Below are positions 17,423-26,707 of a stretch of 64,000 nt of DNA, one piece after another. How positions within the stretch are numbered: the stretch's first letter is position 1; each line of letters opens with the position of its first letter. The notes beneath the pieces were generated by a model. The model saw only the letters and a list, made by a program, of their open reading frames with translations. It did not search any database and was not told the origin of the DNA. This DNA is from Haploplasma modicum ATCC 29102 (GTDB lineage: Bacteria; Bacillota_I; Bacilli_A; Acholeplasmatales; Acholeplasmataceae). The stretch lies in assembly GCF_000687835.1 (NCBI RefSeq), contig NZ_JHYB01000005.1:62001-126000 (forward strand), written 5' to 3'. The position numbers were made by a program, and so were the translations under genes.

Positions 17423-20221
17423 ATGAAAAAAATATTTTCCGCTTTATTGATATTTGTTTTAGCTCTTACAGTTGTTGGCTGTAAGAAAAAAGAAGATCCA
17501 GCAGTTGCTATCTTAGATGAAGCAATTGAAAATCTACAAGGGGTTATTAATGACCCATCAAGTATAGTTGCAAGTTTTAACGTTCCAACTAAATTAGCTA
17601 ATGATGTTACAGCATCATGGGTTAGTGGAAATACTGACCACATCCAAGTTGGACAAGCTAATGAACAAGGATTAGTTATTATTACTGTTATTAGACCGGA
17701 ATTTGGTGCTAGTGAAGTAGTAGTTAACTTAACTGTTACTGTTTCTGTAAAGTCAGAAAAAACAGGTGAAATGGTTGAAAAACCATATACATTCAAGCTT
17801 ACAGTTAAACCTGAAACAGTTGAAAAGTTAGAAATCAATAATATTAAAGATATTCTTAATATTAAAGATGATAAGTATGATCCAAAAGATGAAAAAGATA
17901 AAGTTTCAGTAGCACTTAAAAATGTAACAGTTATTGCTGTTGGTTCAGATGCTTCATTTATCTATGATGGAACAGGTACAACAATGGTTTATGGTGGCGA
18001 TGCATCAAAAATGAAAGTTGGATCAGTTTATAACGTAAACGGACTATTAGAATGGTACTTTGGTATGTGGGAAATTATTAAACCAACATTCGAAGAAGTA
18101 TCAGGTCAAACACCTAAATATCCAGAAAAACAAGTTGTAACAAGTATTGATGCATATATTGCAGAATTAGTTGAAGCAAAAGAACATCACGCAGCATTTG
18201 GTAGTGCAAAAGATGGAAACTTCGAACCAGTATTAGCAAACATAACTGCAAAAGTATTCATGATTGATAAAGATACATCAAACTATAATACATTTTTAAT
18301 TGACAAAACAAAAGATACATTAATCCCAGGTAAAGCAGCTGAAAATGCAGGAGATCCTTCAACACCAGCAAGTGGTTTAATGGCATATTATCCAACAAAT
18401 GATTTTGCATACCTAAGATCATTTAATGGATTTGAAGTAAACTTAGACGTTGTAGTTCACACATATAGATCAAACAATAACGCATTTGCATTCTACTATG
18501 TAGGTGGAAAAGATGGTATTGAGTTAGGTGAATTAACAGACGAGCAAGCAGTTGAATTAGATGTTAAAGGTATTTCATTACCAACATATATCTTTGAAGA
18601 CACAACATTAAAAACATTTGTAGCAGAAGGTAAACAAGGTTCAACATTTGAATGGACAGTTGATAAACCAGCAATTATTAACTTAGAAACAGGTAAAGTT
18701 GATGCAACAGCAGCAAATGAACCAGTTAAAGTTACTCTAAAAGCAACAAAAGGTGAAGCAACACAAACCAAAACATATACAATTAACGTTGGTACTTTAG
18801 AAGTAGTTGAAATTGATAAGTTATTAAAAGGTAATAACGGACAAGCATTTAGAATCGAAGGTGTTGTTACATCATTTGGACCATACAACTCATTTACAGT
18901 TGAAGATGCATCAGGTGCAGCAGCATTTAGAATTAGTGGTTTAAATGCAACATCAGAAGAATTAACATTCAAAGTTGGTGATACAATTAATGCTATTGTA
19001 ACAAAAGCAGTGTTTAACGGTTTAGTTCAAGGTGAATTATTCGGTGGTAAAGCTTCAATTGGTAAAGTTAAAGTAACAGAAAATGCTACATTACCAGCAG
19101 CAGTTAGCCTACAAACTGAAGCATTAACAAAAGAAAACTTACTAAAATTCCAATCAAAACTTGTAAACTTAAATAATATGTTAGTAGTTAAACACGAAGT
19201 TGATCAATATGACAACGTAGTTATGACATTATTAAGACAAGATGGTCAAGAAATTGAATTCAAATGGGATTCAAGACTTGCAGTTAAAGATAATACTTTA
19301 GCAACACTAAAAGTAAATGATGTCATAAATATTGTTGGAGCACCATTAACATGGAATAATGGTCCAGTTATTATGTATGATAATATTGCTCAAGTTGTAA
19401 AAGCAGAAGCATTAACAGATGAAGCTAAATTAGCATTTGACGTAGCTAAATTTGAACCAACAACTGATTATGCAGTAGTGGGTGATTTAAAATTACCTGC
19501 AAAAGGTTTATTATTTGAATCAGCAATTACATATACATTCAAAAATACAGATGATACAAATAATACATTAGTTGATTTAGCAACAATGAAAATTTTATCA
19601 GTTCCAACTGAAGGACAAGTTAATGTGACATTAATCGCAACAATCAAGTTAGGTGAATTAACTGAAGTTAGAGAAGTTAAGTTATTAGTTGGAAAAGCAG
19701 GAAATGTTGTTACATTCCATGAAACATTTGAAACTGCAGAATTATCAACAAATCCAAGCGTCTATAATGACGTAACATTTACAGGATTAAATGGTGTGGT
19801 TTGGAACTTTGTACACTCAATGAGTTCAAATGTTAATGATTCAGCAAACGGAATCTTAGAAAGTGGGCAAGGAATTATACTTAGAAGAAGTAATGATCCA
19901 TCACCTTCATCAATTACAGCAACATTTGCAAATGGTTTAGTTGACTTTTCATTTGATTATAGAAAAGCATTTACTGGTGGTACTTCTAGAAAGTATAGTG
20001 TTGACATTACAAACAATGGTGAAACAACAACTATTGTAATACCTGAATTTGGTGCAGGATCAGGAGATCAACCACAAGTATACACATTTAAATCAGAATT
20101 ATTAAATCTAACAGGTGAAGTTGTAATTAAGATATATGCAACTGGTGCAGACGGCAATCAACAAGCAACATTTGATAACTTTAAATGGACAGAAAAAGCT
20201 CCAGTAACACCTGCGGCATAA
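17423..20221 (+). CDS. Large surface lipoprotein with OB-fold-like and Ig-like domains
   Basis: The 932-residue lipoprotein has its Cys at residue 20 (MKKIFSALLIFVLALTVVGC). What I see in order: an Ig-like segment to about 133; an OB-like segment at about 135-235 (VALKNVTVIAVGSDASFIYDG...); a middle part; an Ig-like segment at about 385-455; a clearer OB-like segment at about 460-550 (FRIEGVVTSFGPYNSFTVED). The last about 160 residues (from FHETFETAELS) look like a jelly-roll. OB domains of this pattern accompany secreted nucleases such as YhcR and may bind nucleic acid, but I see no nuclease active site. It lies 63 bases after the binding-protein gene and is followed by a terminator, so it probably ends the ABC operon. 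DNA binding is inference. Confidence 0.7.
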   Translation: MKKIFSALLIFVLALTVVGCKKKEDPAVAILDEAIENLQGVINDPSSIVASFNVPTKLANDVTASWVSGNTDHIQVGQANEQGLVIITVIRPEFGASEVVVNLTVTVSVKSEKTGEMVEKPYTFKLTVKPETVEKLEINNIKDILNIKDDKYDPKDEKDKVSVALKNVTVIAVGSDASFIYDGTGTTMVYGGDASKMKVGSVYNVNGLLEWYFGMWEIIKPTFEEVSGQTPKYPEKQVVTSIDAYIAELVEAKEHHAAFGSAKDGNFEPVLANITAKVFMIDKDTSNYNTFLIDKTKDTLIPGKAAENAGDPSTPASGLMAYYPTNDFAYLRSFNGFEVNLDVVVHTYRSNNNAFAFYYVGGKDGIELGELTDEQAVELDVKGISLPTYIFEDTTLKTFVAEGKQGSTFEWTVDKPAIINLETGKVDATAANEPVKVTLKATKGEATQTKTYTINVGTLEVVEIDKLLKGNNGQAFRIEGVVTSFGPYNSFTVEDASGAAAFRISGLNATSEELTFKVGDTINAIVTKAVFNGLVQGELFGGKASIGKVKVTENATLPAAVSLQTEALTKENLLKFQSKLVNLNNMLVVKHEVDQYDNVVMTLLRQDGQEIEFKWDSRLAVKDNTLATLKVNDVINIVGAPLTWNNGPVIMYDNIAQVVKAEALTDEAKLAFDVAKFEPTTDYAVVGDLKLPAKGLLFESAITYTFKNTDDTNNTLVDLATMKILSVPTEGQVNVTLIATIKLGELTEVREVKLLVGKAGNVVTFHETFETAELSTNPSVYNDVTFTGLNGVVWNFVHSMSSNVNDSANGILESGQGIILRRSNDPSPSSITATFANGLVDFSFDYRKAFTGGTSRKYSVDITNNGETTTIVIPEFGAGSGDQPQVYTFKSELLNLTGEVVIKIYATGADGNQQATFDNFKWTEKAPVTPAA

Positions 20222-20283
20222 TTAAGAATATATAATGGTTGAATGTCAAGGATAGGGATTCAACAAAATAAATTTAAAATAAG

Positions 20284-20319
20284 ACTTGGTTGTCACATTG
20301 TGATAATCAAGTTTTTTTT
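20284..20319 (+). terminator. Terminator after the OB-fold lipoprotein gene
   Basis: ACTTGGTTGTCACA (20284-20297) pairs with TGTGATAATCAAGT (20299-20312) with two G-U pairs, followed by eight T residues. Confidence 0.88.
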
Positions 20320-20407
20320 AATGTATTAATATTTGAAAAAAATAATCCATATTTAAAAAATAAATAAATAGTGTTACCATATTTATATGAGAATAGGGGA
20401 GGTTTAT

Positions 20408-22490
20408 ATGAAAAAGTTTGCAGTTGTAGTACTATTTTTAACCACCTTTATATTTACAGGATGTTCAAAGAATAACACATACTTGATTAGTACAAACAAC
20501 TTTGAAAGTTTTTATGATGTTAAAGTATCAGTAAGTTCAGAAAAAAGATCTTTTCAATAATAAATAGAGTTTACTGAAAAAGATCATTTAAAGTATCTAA
20601 TTTTAATGTTTCTTATGAAGTTTATTTTAGGGTTCAAAAAATGATGGTTCTATTGTTTTTAAATCATCTAAAGTATCTGATTTAAAGGAAGAAATATTTG
20701 TGGAAGATATTAAAGAAGATGCAATATACAAGGTTGAGTTTTATTACTTTTACTTAAATGATTCAAGTGGTAAAATTAAAACTAAAAATGATATCACAAT
20801 CAAAGAAAAAGAATATGTGCATTTAGATAAAGTAGAAAGAGAAAAAAATCTTGTTAAAGAAGATGAGATAGAAGAAAACGAAAACAATTTTTTAATATTT
20901 AATGATCTGATAAGTAAATATGATATAAAGAATGAAAATTAACTAAAAATAAAATATTATGAATACAAAAACATAAATCAAGATGGAACTTTTAGAGAAA
21001 AAATCGAATCTTCTACAAACTATAATTTTCAAGCAGAATCATTCTATTTTCATAAAAGTAATTTGTCTGAAAATACAATTATAACAAAAGAACAGGATAC
21101 ATTTATAGTACAAAAATTTGATAGTAAATTAACTTATGAAGATAAATTTATTACATCAACTGAATACGTAGATGAAATGAAAAAATATAATACTTTATAT
21201 TTTGATTATGAAATTGATGCTAGCAAGATGAAAATTGAAATATCTGATAATACATATAAGGTTAGCTCATATATCAATGATATTATGGATGAAGAAACTT
21301 ATAAAGCTGTAGTAAGAGAGTTTATTAATTATAGAGTAGAGGCCATTGAAAATACCATTGTTAATGTAATATATACATTTAAAGATAATGAAATGGTAGT
21401 AGAAACTAATATTTTAATTGAAGATAAATATGTTGATATTCTATTTAAGAAAATCATAACAATCAATATGGATGGATTTGAGTTAATTGATACATCTAAT
21501 GAAGATGTTTTCATTATAAAACCACCAAGTAACAGAAATCCCATTATGCAGTTTTCAAATTTAGATCAAATTTATAGTAGTCCATTTAATTCAAGTGATA
21601 GTCCACTCTTTTATAAATTTAGACTTGAAAGGGGACAATATGATTTACTGAATTTATCTAATAGTTATATTGAATATACTATATATGGTGAAGATGATGT
21701 TTCAAGGTGGTCAAGACTTTTTTATGGTTTTGGTCGTGGTGAGGATTTTGATTTAACTTTCTTAATTTATAGGACTGGTGTTTACTATCTTTCTTATGAA
21801 GCTAGAAACTATTCTAGACCAAATGAATTTAAGTTATCAAAATTAGATTATAAAACTGTTTTTGACTCTTCAAATTTACCAGAACTTACAACAGGAATTC
21901 ATGAAATTGAGCTTGAGGGATATAGAGATATAGTAGGATATAAAGTAAAAGCAACTAAAAATGCTTTATTTAAAATAAGCAAACCGCAAGATGAAGAAGT
22001 AAGTCCATTATCATTATTTTATTTTTTCAATGCAAGATATGTCGTAAAAGAACTCAAGTTTGAAACTGATTATTATCAATCTTTATTAGATGGAATGGAA
22101 ATATATTTTTATAGCCCCAACCATAAAGAAACAGATAAATACAAATTTGAAGTAGAAATATTTACAAGTGATGCATATTTAAATAGTGATTATGATAGCA
22201 TGGAAGTATTAACATATGAATACACTAAAACTCCAATTATATCTGGGGAAGGATTAAAGCGAAATTATTTAAAGTTTTCAATTGATGAAAAAGGGTTGTA
22301 TTGGTTTGATTTTGATATAACAAAAGGAATGCCTATGTTTAATTTGTATCCAAAAGATGGAAAAAAGATTAGTACATACTATGGTTTTGAAAGAGGTCCA
22401 GTTGAATTTGATGTAGGTGACTATTACATTGAGCTTTATAGTCAGGACCAAGCTCCTACTTTATTTAATATAGCTTTAAAGAAAATATAG
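20408..22490 (+). pseudogene. Decayed lipoprotein gene (frameshifts plus in-frame stop)
   Basis: A lipoprotein signal starts at 20408 (MKKFAVVVLFLTTFIFTGC, lipobox Cys 19) and stops at 20560. The sequence then continues in other frames (VSYEVYF in one, from about 20578; GSKNDGSIVF in another, from 20631). That last frame runs to a TAA at 20940-20942 and continues past it in the same frame without interruption to 22490. The 475-residue open stretch from 21063 begins with TTG and has no ribosome binding site. Taken together this is one gene for a lipoprotein of roughly 690 residues, broken by at least two frameshifts and one nonsense codon. The remaining protein is acidic with aromatic-rich beta-like segments, and I do not recognise it. 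GGGGAGG precedes the original start. Confidence 0.75.
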
Positions 22491-22495
22491 ATAAT

Positions 22496-22536
22496 AAAAA
22501 GAGGTAGTAAGCAAAATATATTTGCTACTACCTCTT
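22496..22536 (-). terminator. Terminator of the endonuclease I lipoprotein gene
   Basis: AAGAGGTAGTA (22536-22526 on the minus strand) and the following GCAAA pair with TTTGC and TACTACCTCTT, ending in TTTTTATT on the minus strand. It may also stop plus-strand transcripts weakly. Confidence 0.8.
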
Positions 22537-22545
22537 AATCTTTAT

Positions 22546-24660
22546 TTAATTATAGACTCTATTTAATAATTCTGGATAATCAATATATGGATTTCTATTG
22601 TTTTGATACTTATATATTACTTCATTTCTTATAATCTCAAAACTATCGACAGGATCTAGATTGTGCCAGTTAACTAACATATCTATATCTTCTCTTAATA
22701 ATAAACCATATAAGGTGTTCATATAAAGAAGTATTCGTGCTACATCACCACGGTGATTATCTCCTGGATAAAATGCAGTAGTAGTTGTTTTAGTGTCACC
22801 AGGAGTATAAGGATTTAATGGTCTACTACTTATATTAACAATACCAAATTCAATATTAGAACTACCCTTATCAGCAAACATTAAGTTAGAATGGGTACTA
22901 TTTACACTAGGGTTAATAGCTCTTAAGTTATGTAAGTCAGAACCAATGTTTCTTTCATTGTTGCCAATTGTACTAATTGAATAAACTTTACCATTAGAAT
23001 CACTACCAAATGCACTCTTTGCCCAAACGTGTTCTTTAGCCCAGTTTGTTGAATTCCAGCCGCCTCTTATTGATGCTCCACTATAAATTAGCATTACATT
23101 GTTAAAGTTATACGGATCTCTATCAGATATTTCCATTGAAAGATTTCCAGTTCCATAAGTTACTAATTTAATGGTATTATTTAATAACGTTTGTAAATCA
23201 TTTTTTAAAGGCTCTTTTTCTTTAGTTGTATCAATAGGTTTATAGTAGTTTTCTAGTTGATTTACTTCTCTAACAATAACTGTGATATAAGCATCAGATC
23301 TATTACCATCACTATCTACGGCAAAGAAGAAGGCATAATAGATTCCGTAATTACTAATATTAATAGTATCCCTATCAAACTCAACTAAAACATTACCATC
23401 TTCTTGATCTGTTGCTGTTAGGGTTGGTTTAACCCAAATATCACCGATTTCTAGAATAATTACTTGATTATTTTTAATATCTATTTTTGGTCTATTAATA
23501 TCATCTTCCTTAATAACGTCAGGTCCTATTTGATAATATGAAATTTCAATTGACTTAATATATACGCGTTCTGCGGTAACACTCGATAAGTTTTCAATTG
23601 AGAATGTTGATGTTTCAATATTATCAAATGTCTTTGTTAGGTCATTGTGGTTAGTTAATTTATGAGACTCTGTTCCAAGTTTAATTTCTGTTTCACCAAT
23701 CGTATTATTGTATTTACCAAAGTTAATAGTTACCTTGTTAATAATAAACGAATCATGAATTGAAAATGAAACTTTCCCTTTAATATAAATTCTTATTTCA
23801 TTGTTATAAATTCCTGGTGCAGTTGATCCACCTTTATATGCACTAACATTAAAGTAATTAGGATCTAGGCTTAGTCGCTCTGCACTATTTACACTTTCAT
23901 GAGTATCAAAGCTACTGTTAGAACCTGATTGTTTAGTTGTATCAGTGAAGATATCACTCCATCTTGCATAAAGAGTAGTATGTTCTAAGACTATATCTTT
24001 AGTAAAATCCCATTTATCACCTGTAAAGTCTTCTTCTGTAAACCATCCACTAAATATTTTATTCCCGTTTGTAAGACCGTTTGGTTCTTCAATTAGACTT
24101 GAGACTGGATAGTTTAAAATCAAGTCTTCTTGTTCATTGTTTAAAACAAAGGTAACTGTTACTGAGTCGCTCTCACTTACAAATTTTGCAGTAAGTTCAA
24201 TATCAGCAGTAATTAAAGTGTTAAAATCAAATCTTATATTATCCAAATACCATCCAACAAAAATATAACCTGCTTTTGTAGGATCAATTGGTTTGTCTAA
24301 TGTGGTATTAGTTGTTATTTCTTTGGTTTCAATATTTCCATCAACAATAAAAGTAACTAGATGTTTTATTTCTTCTATATCTTTATTCCACTTCGCATAA
24401 AGTGTAATATTATTTTTAACACGGTCTACTTCAAAGTTCCAAGAAGTACCTGTAAAATCACTATTTAAGTACCAACCTTCTAATGTATGGTTTTCATACT
24501 CTAAAACTATTTGATCTAGCTTAGAATTTTTTAATACCTCAATTGATTCAAGGTTACTACCTTCAATATTTGTCTCAAATGAAACAGTATATATTTTCAG
24601 ACATGAAGATAAGATAACTGTAAAAATTAAGATATTTAAAATTAATAATATTTTTTTCAT
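22546..24660 (-). CDS. Endonuclease I (EndA/NucM-type) surface lipoprotein with InlB-type repeats
   Basis: The 704-residue lipoprotein has its Cys at residue 20 (MKKILLILNILIFTVILSSC). Three Listeria-Bacteroides (InlB B) repeats lie at about 26-92, 98-163 and 168-232, each ending like LEGWY...ITLYAKW. A beta-rich domain (about 236-385) and a DUF5011-like Ig domain (about 385-470, ending DSDGNRSDAYITVIV) follow. The C-terminal domain (about 475-704) is endonuclease I: WAKEHVWAKS with the catalytic His, GSDLHNLRAINPSVNSTHSN, RGDVARILLYMNTLYG, and WHNLDPVDSFEI...NRNPYIDYPELL. Such enzymes cut DNA non-specifically outside the cell. It has no operon partner and its own terminator. Confidence 0.9.
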   Translation of the reverse strand: MKKILLILNILIFTVILSSCLKIYTVSFETNIEGSNLESIEVLKNSKLDQIVLEYENHTLEGWYLNSDFTGTSWNFEVDRVKNNITLYAKWNKDIEEIKHLVTFIVDGNIETKEITTNTTLDKPIDPTKAGYIFVGWYLDNIRFDFNTLITADIELTAKFVSESDSVTVTFVLNNEQEDLILNYPVSSLIEEPNGLTNGNKIFSGWFTEEDFTGDKWDFTKDIVLEHTTLYARWSDIFTDTTKQSGSNSSFDTHESVNSAERLSLDPNYFNVSAYKGGSTAPGIYNNEIRIYIKGKVSFSIHDSFIINKVTINFGKYNNTIGETEIKLGTESHKLTNHNDLTKTFDNIETSTFSIENLSSVTAERVYIKSIEISYYQIGPDVIKEDDINRPKIDIKNNQVIILEIGDIWVKPTLTATDQEDGNVLVEFDRDTINISNYGIYYAFFFAVDSDGNRSDAYITVIVREVNQLENYYKPIDTTKEKEPLKNDLQTLLNNTIKLVTYGTGNLSMEISDRDPYNFNNVMLIYSGASIRGGWNSTNWAKEHVWAKSAFGSDSNGKVYSISTIGNNERNIGSDLHNLRAINPSVNSTHSNLMFADKGSSNIEFGIVNISSRPLNPYTPGDTKTTTTAFYPGDNHRGDVARILLYMNTLYGLLLREDIDMLVNWHNLDPVDSFEIIRNEVIYKYQNNRNPYIDYPELLNRVYN

Positions 24661-24785
24661 ATGTCCCTCCCTTTTTAGTCATTTATACTTTACCATAATT
24701 TATTAAAATATGAAGTAAATATTAACTAACTTGTTGATTTAAGTAGATTAACAGGTTAATAAAAATAGATAAGAGACACAAAATA

Positions 24786-24794
24786 TGGTATAAT
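24786..24794 (+). promoter_or_regulatory. Extended -10 promoter for the nrnA pair
   Basis: TGGTATAAT (TGn plus TATAAT) about 26 bases before the start at 24820; no good -35 is visible, as is usual for extended -10 promoters. Confidence 0.6.
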
Positions 24795-24819
24795 AATATA
24801 GATTTAAAGGAGGCTTAAT

Positions 24820-25773
24820 ATGACAAGTCAAGTGTTAGATTTAATAAAAAAATATGATAAGATTATAATCCATCGTCATACAAGACCAGATATGGACGCA
24901 ATAGGTTCACAGATGGGGCTATATCACTTAATTAAAGATAATTTTAAAGATAAAATGGTCTATAAGGTTGGTGATACAAATAATCTTGTATATAAAACTA
25001 CAATGGACGAAATTAGTGATAGCACCTTTTCTAATGCTTTATCAATTATAATTGACGTTGCAGTTAGTGAATTAGTTAGTGATTCTAGATATTTATTAGC
25101 TAGTGAAGTGTTAGTCATTGATCATCATAAAAATGATACAAATATTGAAAATAGTTTGTTTTTCCAGCAAAGTGACTACACCTCAGCATGTGAGATGTTA
25201 GCTAATTTAGCTAGGGTAGAAAAACTTGAAGTATCTAGTGAGGCTTCAACTTACATTTATGGTGGAATGGTAACAGATACCGGAAGATTTCAGTATATTG
25301 ATGCATCTAATGCAAGTAGAGTTTTTAGTAATGCAGCATTTATCACATCATTTAATCCAGATATTAAAGATATGTATGATTTTTTATATACTGAAGATTT
25401 AGAAAAGAAGTTAGTAAAACAAATGTTTTCTAATTTTGAGTTAACAAGTAATAATGTCGCATTTAGGAAAAATACTCACGAAATGATTTTAGAAAGTAAA
25501 CTTGATGTTTTTGGTGTTAGTCGTGGAATGGTTAATTTAATGGCTGGAATCAAAGAAGTTCCAATTTGGGTAAGTTTTACTGAAGATTTAGAAAATAATA
25601 AAATTTTAGCGGAAATAAGATCAAGAAATATTATAGTAGTTGATATTGCTAAAAAATATGGTGGTGGTGGCCATAACTTTGCTTGTGGGGCATCACTTAA
25701 AGATTTTAATGAAGCAGATTTAATGTTAAAAGATTTAAACGAAAGGGTTTTGGAAAATGGAAATATTAAATAA
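24820..25773 (+). CDS. DHH/DHHA1 phosphoesterase, NrnA-like (copy 1)
   Basis: The 317-residue protein has the DHH signatures HRHTRPDMDAIGSQ (about 18-31), VIDHHKND (about 104-111) and VTDTGRFQY (about 150-158), and the DHHA1 glycine motif GGGGHNFACGAS near 286-297. NrnA-type enzymes degrade short oligoribonucleotides to mononucleotides and can dephosphorylate pAp. In this copy the acid-plus-Arg motif reads DVAVSELVSD, with Leu where copy 2 has Arg (DTATSERISD), so specificity may differ. Strong ribosome binding site AAAGGAGG. It overlaps copy 2 by 17 bases. Confidence 0.88.
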   Translation: MTSQVLDLIKKYDKIIIHRHTRPDMDAIGSQMGLYHLIKDNFKDKMVYKVGDTNNLVYKTTMDEISDSTFSNALSIIIDVAVSELVSDSRYLLASEVLVIDHHKNDTNIENSLFFQQSDYTSACEMLANLARVEKLEVSSEASTYIYGGMVTDTGRFQYIDASNASRVFSNAAFITSFNPDIKDMYDFLYTEDLEKKLVKQMFSNFELTSNNVAFRKNTHEMILESKLDVFGVSRGMVNLMAGIKEVPIWVSFTEDLENNKILAEIRSRNIIVVDIAKKYGGGGHNFACGASLKDFNEADLMLKDLNERVLENGNIK

Positions 25774-26698
25774 AATATTAAATAAAATTAAAGAATACAA
25801 TAGAATTATCATTCATGGTCATAAAAGACCAGATGGTGATTGTTATGGAGCACAGTTTGGTTTAAAAGATATTATTAAATCAAGCTTTCCTAATAAGGAA
25901 GTATATGTAGTAGGTGAAACTAGTGATTTTGTAAGCTTTGTTGGAACACCTGATATTATTAGTGATGATTTATATGAAGGATCATTAAGCATTGTTGTAG
26001 ATACAGCAACAAGTGAACGTATTAGTGATTTGAGATATACTCTTGGAAAAGAAGTAATAAAGATTGATCATCATATTCCAATTGATCAATATGGTGATTT
26101 AATTTGGGTTGATACAAACTTTCCTTCATGTGCACAAATGATTGGTTTCTTTTATCGTACATTTAAAGATGAACTTAAATTATCAAGTGTTGGTGCAAGA
26201 GCAATGTATACAGGAATTGTAACTGATACAGGAAGATTTAGATATCGTGGTGTATCTAACTTAACTCATGAAATTGCTGGGATGTTAATAGATTTAGGTG
26301 CTGATATTGAAGAAATAGATGGTAATTTATCAAAAGAAACATTAGATCAATTTAGATTTAAAGGTCACTTATTAAATAGTGTGAAATTTGATGAAGGATT
26401 TGTTTATGCAATAATTACTAAAGCTGATATTGAAAAGTTTAATATGACAGATGAAGAAGCAGCAGCAAACGTTAACTTACTTGGGGGAATAGAAGGTTAT
26501 AACTTCTGGTTCTTAGCAATTGAATATGATTATGAAATTAGATTAAGACTTAGAGCATCAGGAATTGAAATTGATAAACTAGCAAATATGTATAATGGTG
26601 GTGGCCATAAGATGGCTGCAGGTGCTAAACTTAAGAGTCTAGATGAATTAGACGGATTTTTAGCAAGTGCTAGAAAATATTTAAAAGAGTACAAATAA
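25757..26698 (+). CDS. DHH/DHHA1 phosphoesterase, NrnA-like (copy 2)
   Basis: This 313-residue paralogue of the preceding gene has HGHKRPDGDCYGAQ, IDHHIPID, VTDTGRFRY and YNGGGHKMAAGA. The Arg in DTATSERISD is retained, which is the more canonical form for NrnA. The start lies inside the end of copy 1, implying coupled translation and an origin by tandem duplication. Mollicutes commonly carry two DHH proteins of this kind. Role: recycling of nanoRNA and pAp in the cytoplasm. Confidence 0.88.
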   Translation: MEILNKILNKIKEYNRIIIHGHKRPDGDCYGAQFGLKDIIKSSFPNKEVYVVGETSDFVSFVGTPDIISDDLYEGSLSIVVDTATSERISDLRYTLGKEVIKIDHHIPIDQYGDLIWVDTNFPSCAQMIGFFYRTFKDELKLSSVGARAMYTGIVTDTGRFRYRGVSNLTHEIAGMLIDLGADIEEIDGNLSKETLDQFRFKGHLLNSVKFDEGFVYAIITKADIEKFNMTDEEAAANVNLLGGIEGYNFWFLAIEYDYEIRLRLRASGIEIDKLANMYNGGGHKMAAGAKLKSLDELDGFLASARKYLKEYK

Positions 26699-26707
26699 GG
26701 TTATAGT

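Noticed and set aside
17374-18972. Long antisense ORFs opposite the OB-fold lipoprotein gene
   Set aside because: They mirror the biased codon use of the real gene, have no ribosome binding site and no recognisable product.
20940-20942. TAA in an otherwise open frame as a possible recoding site
   Set aside because: Frameshifts just upstream and lack of any recoding signal make plain gene decay more likely.
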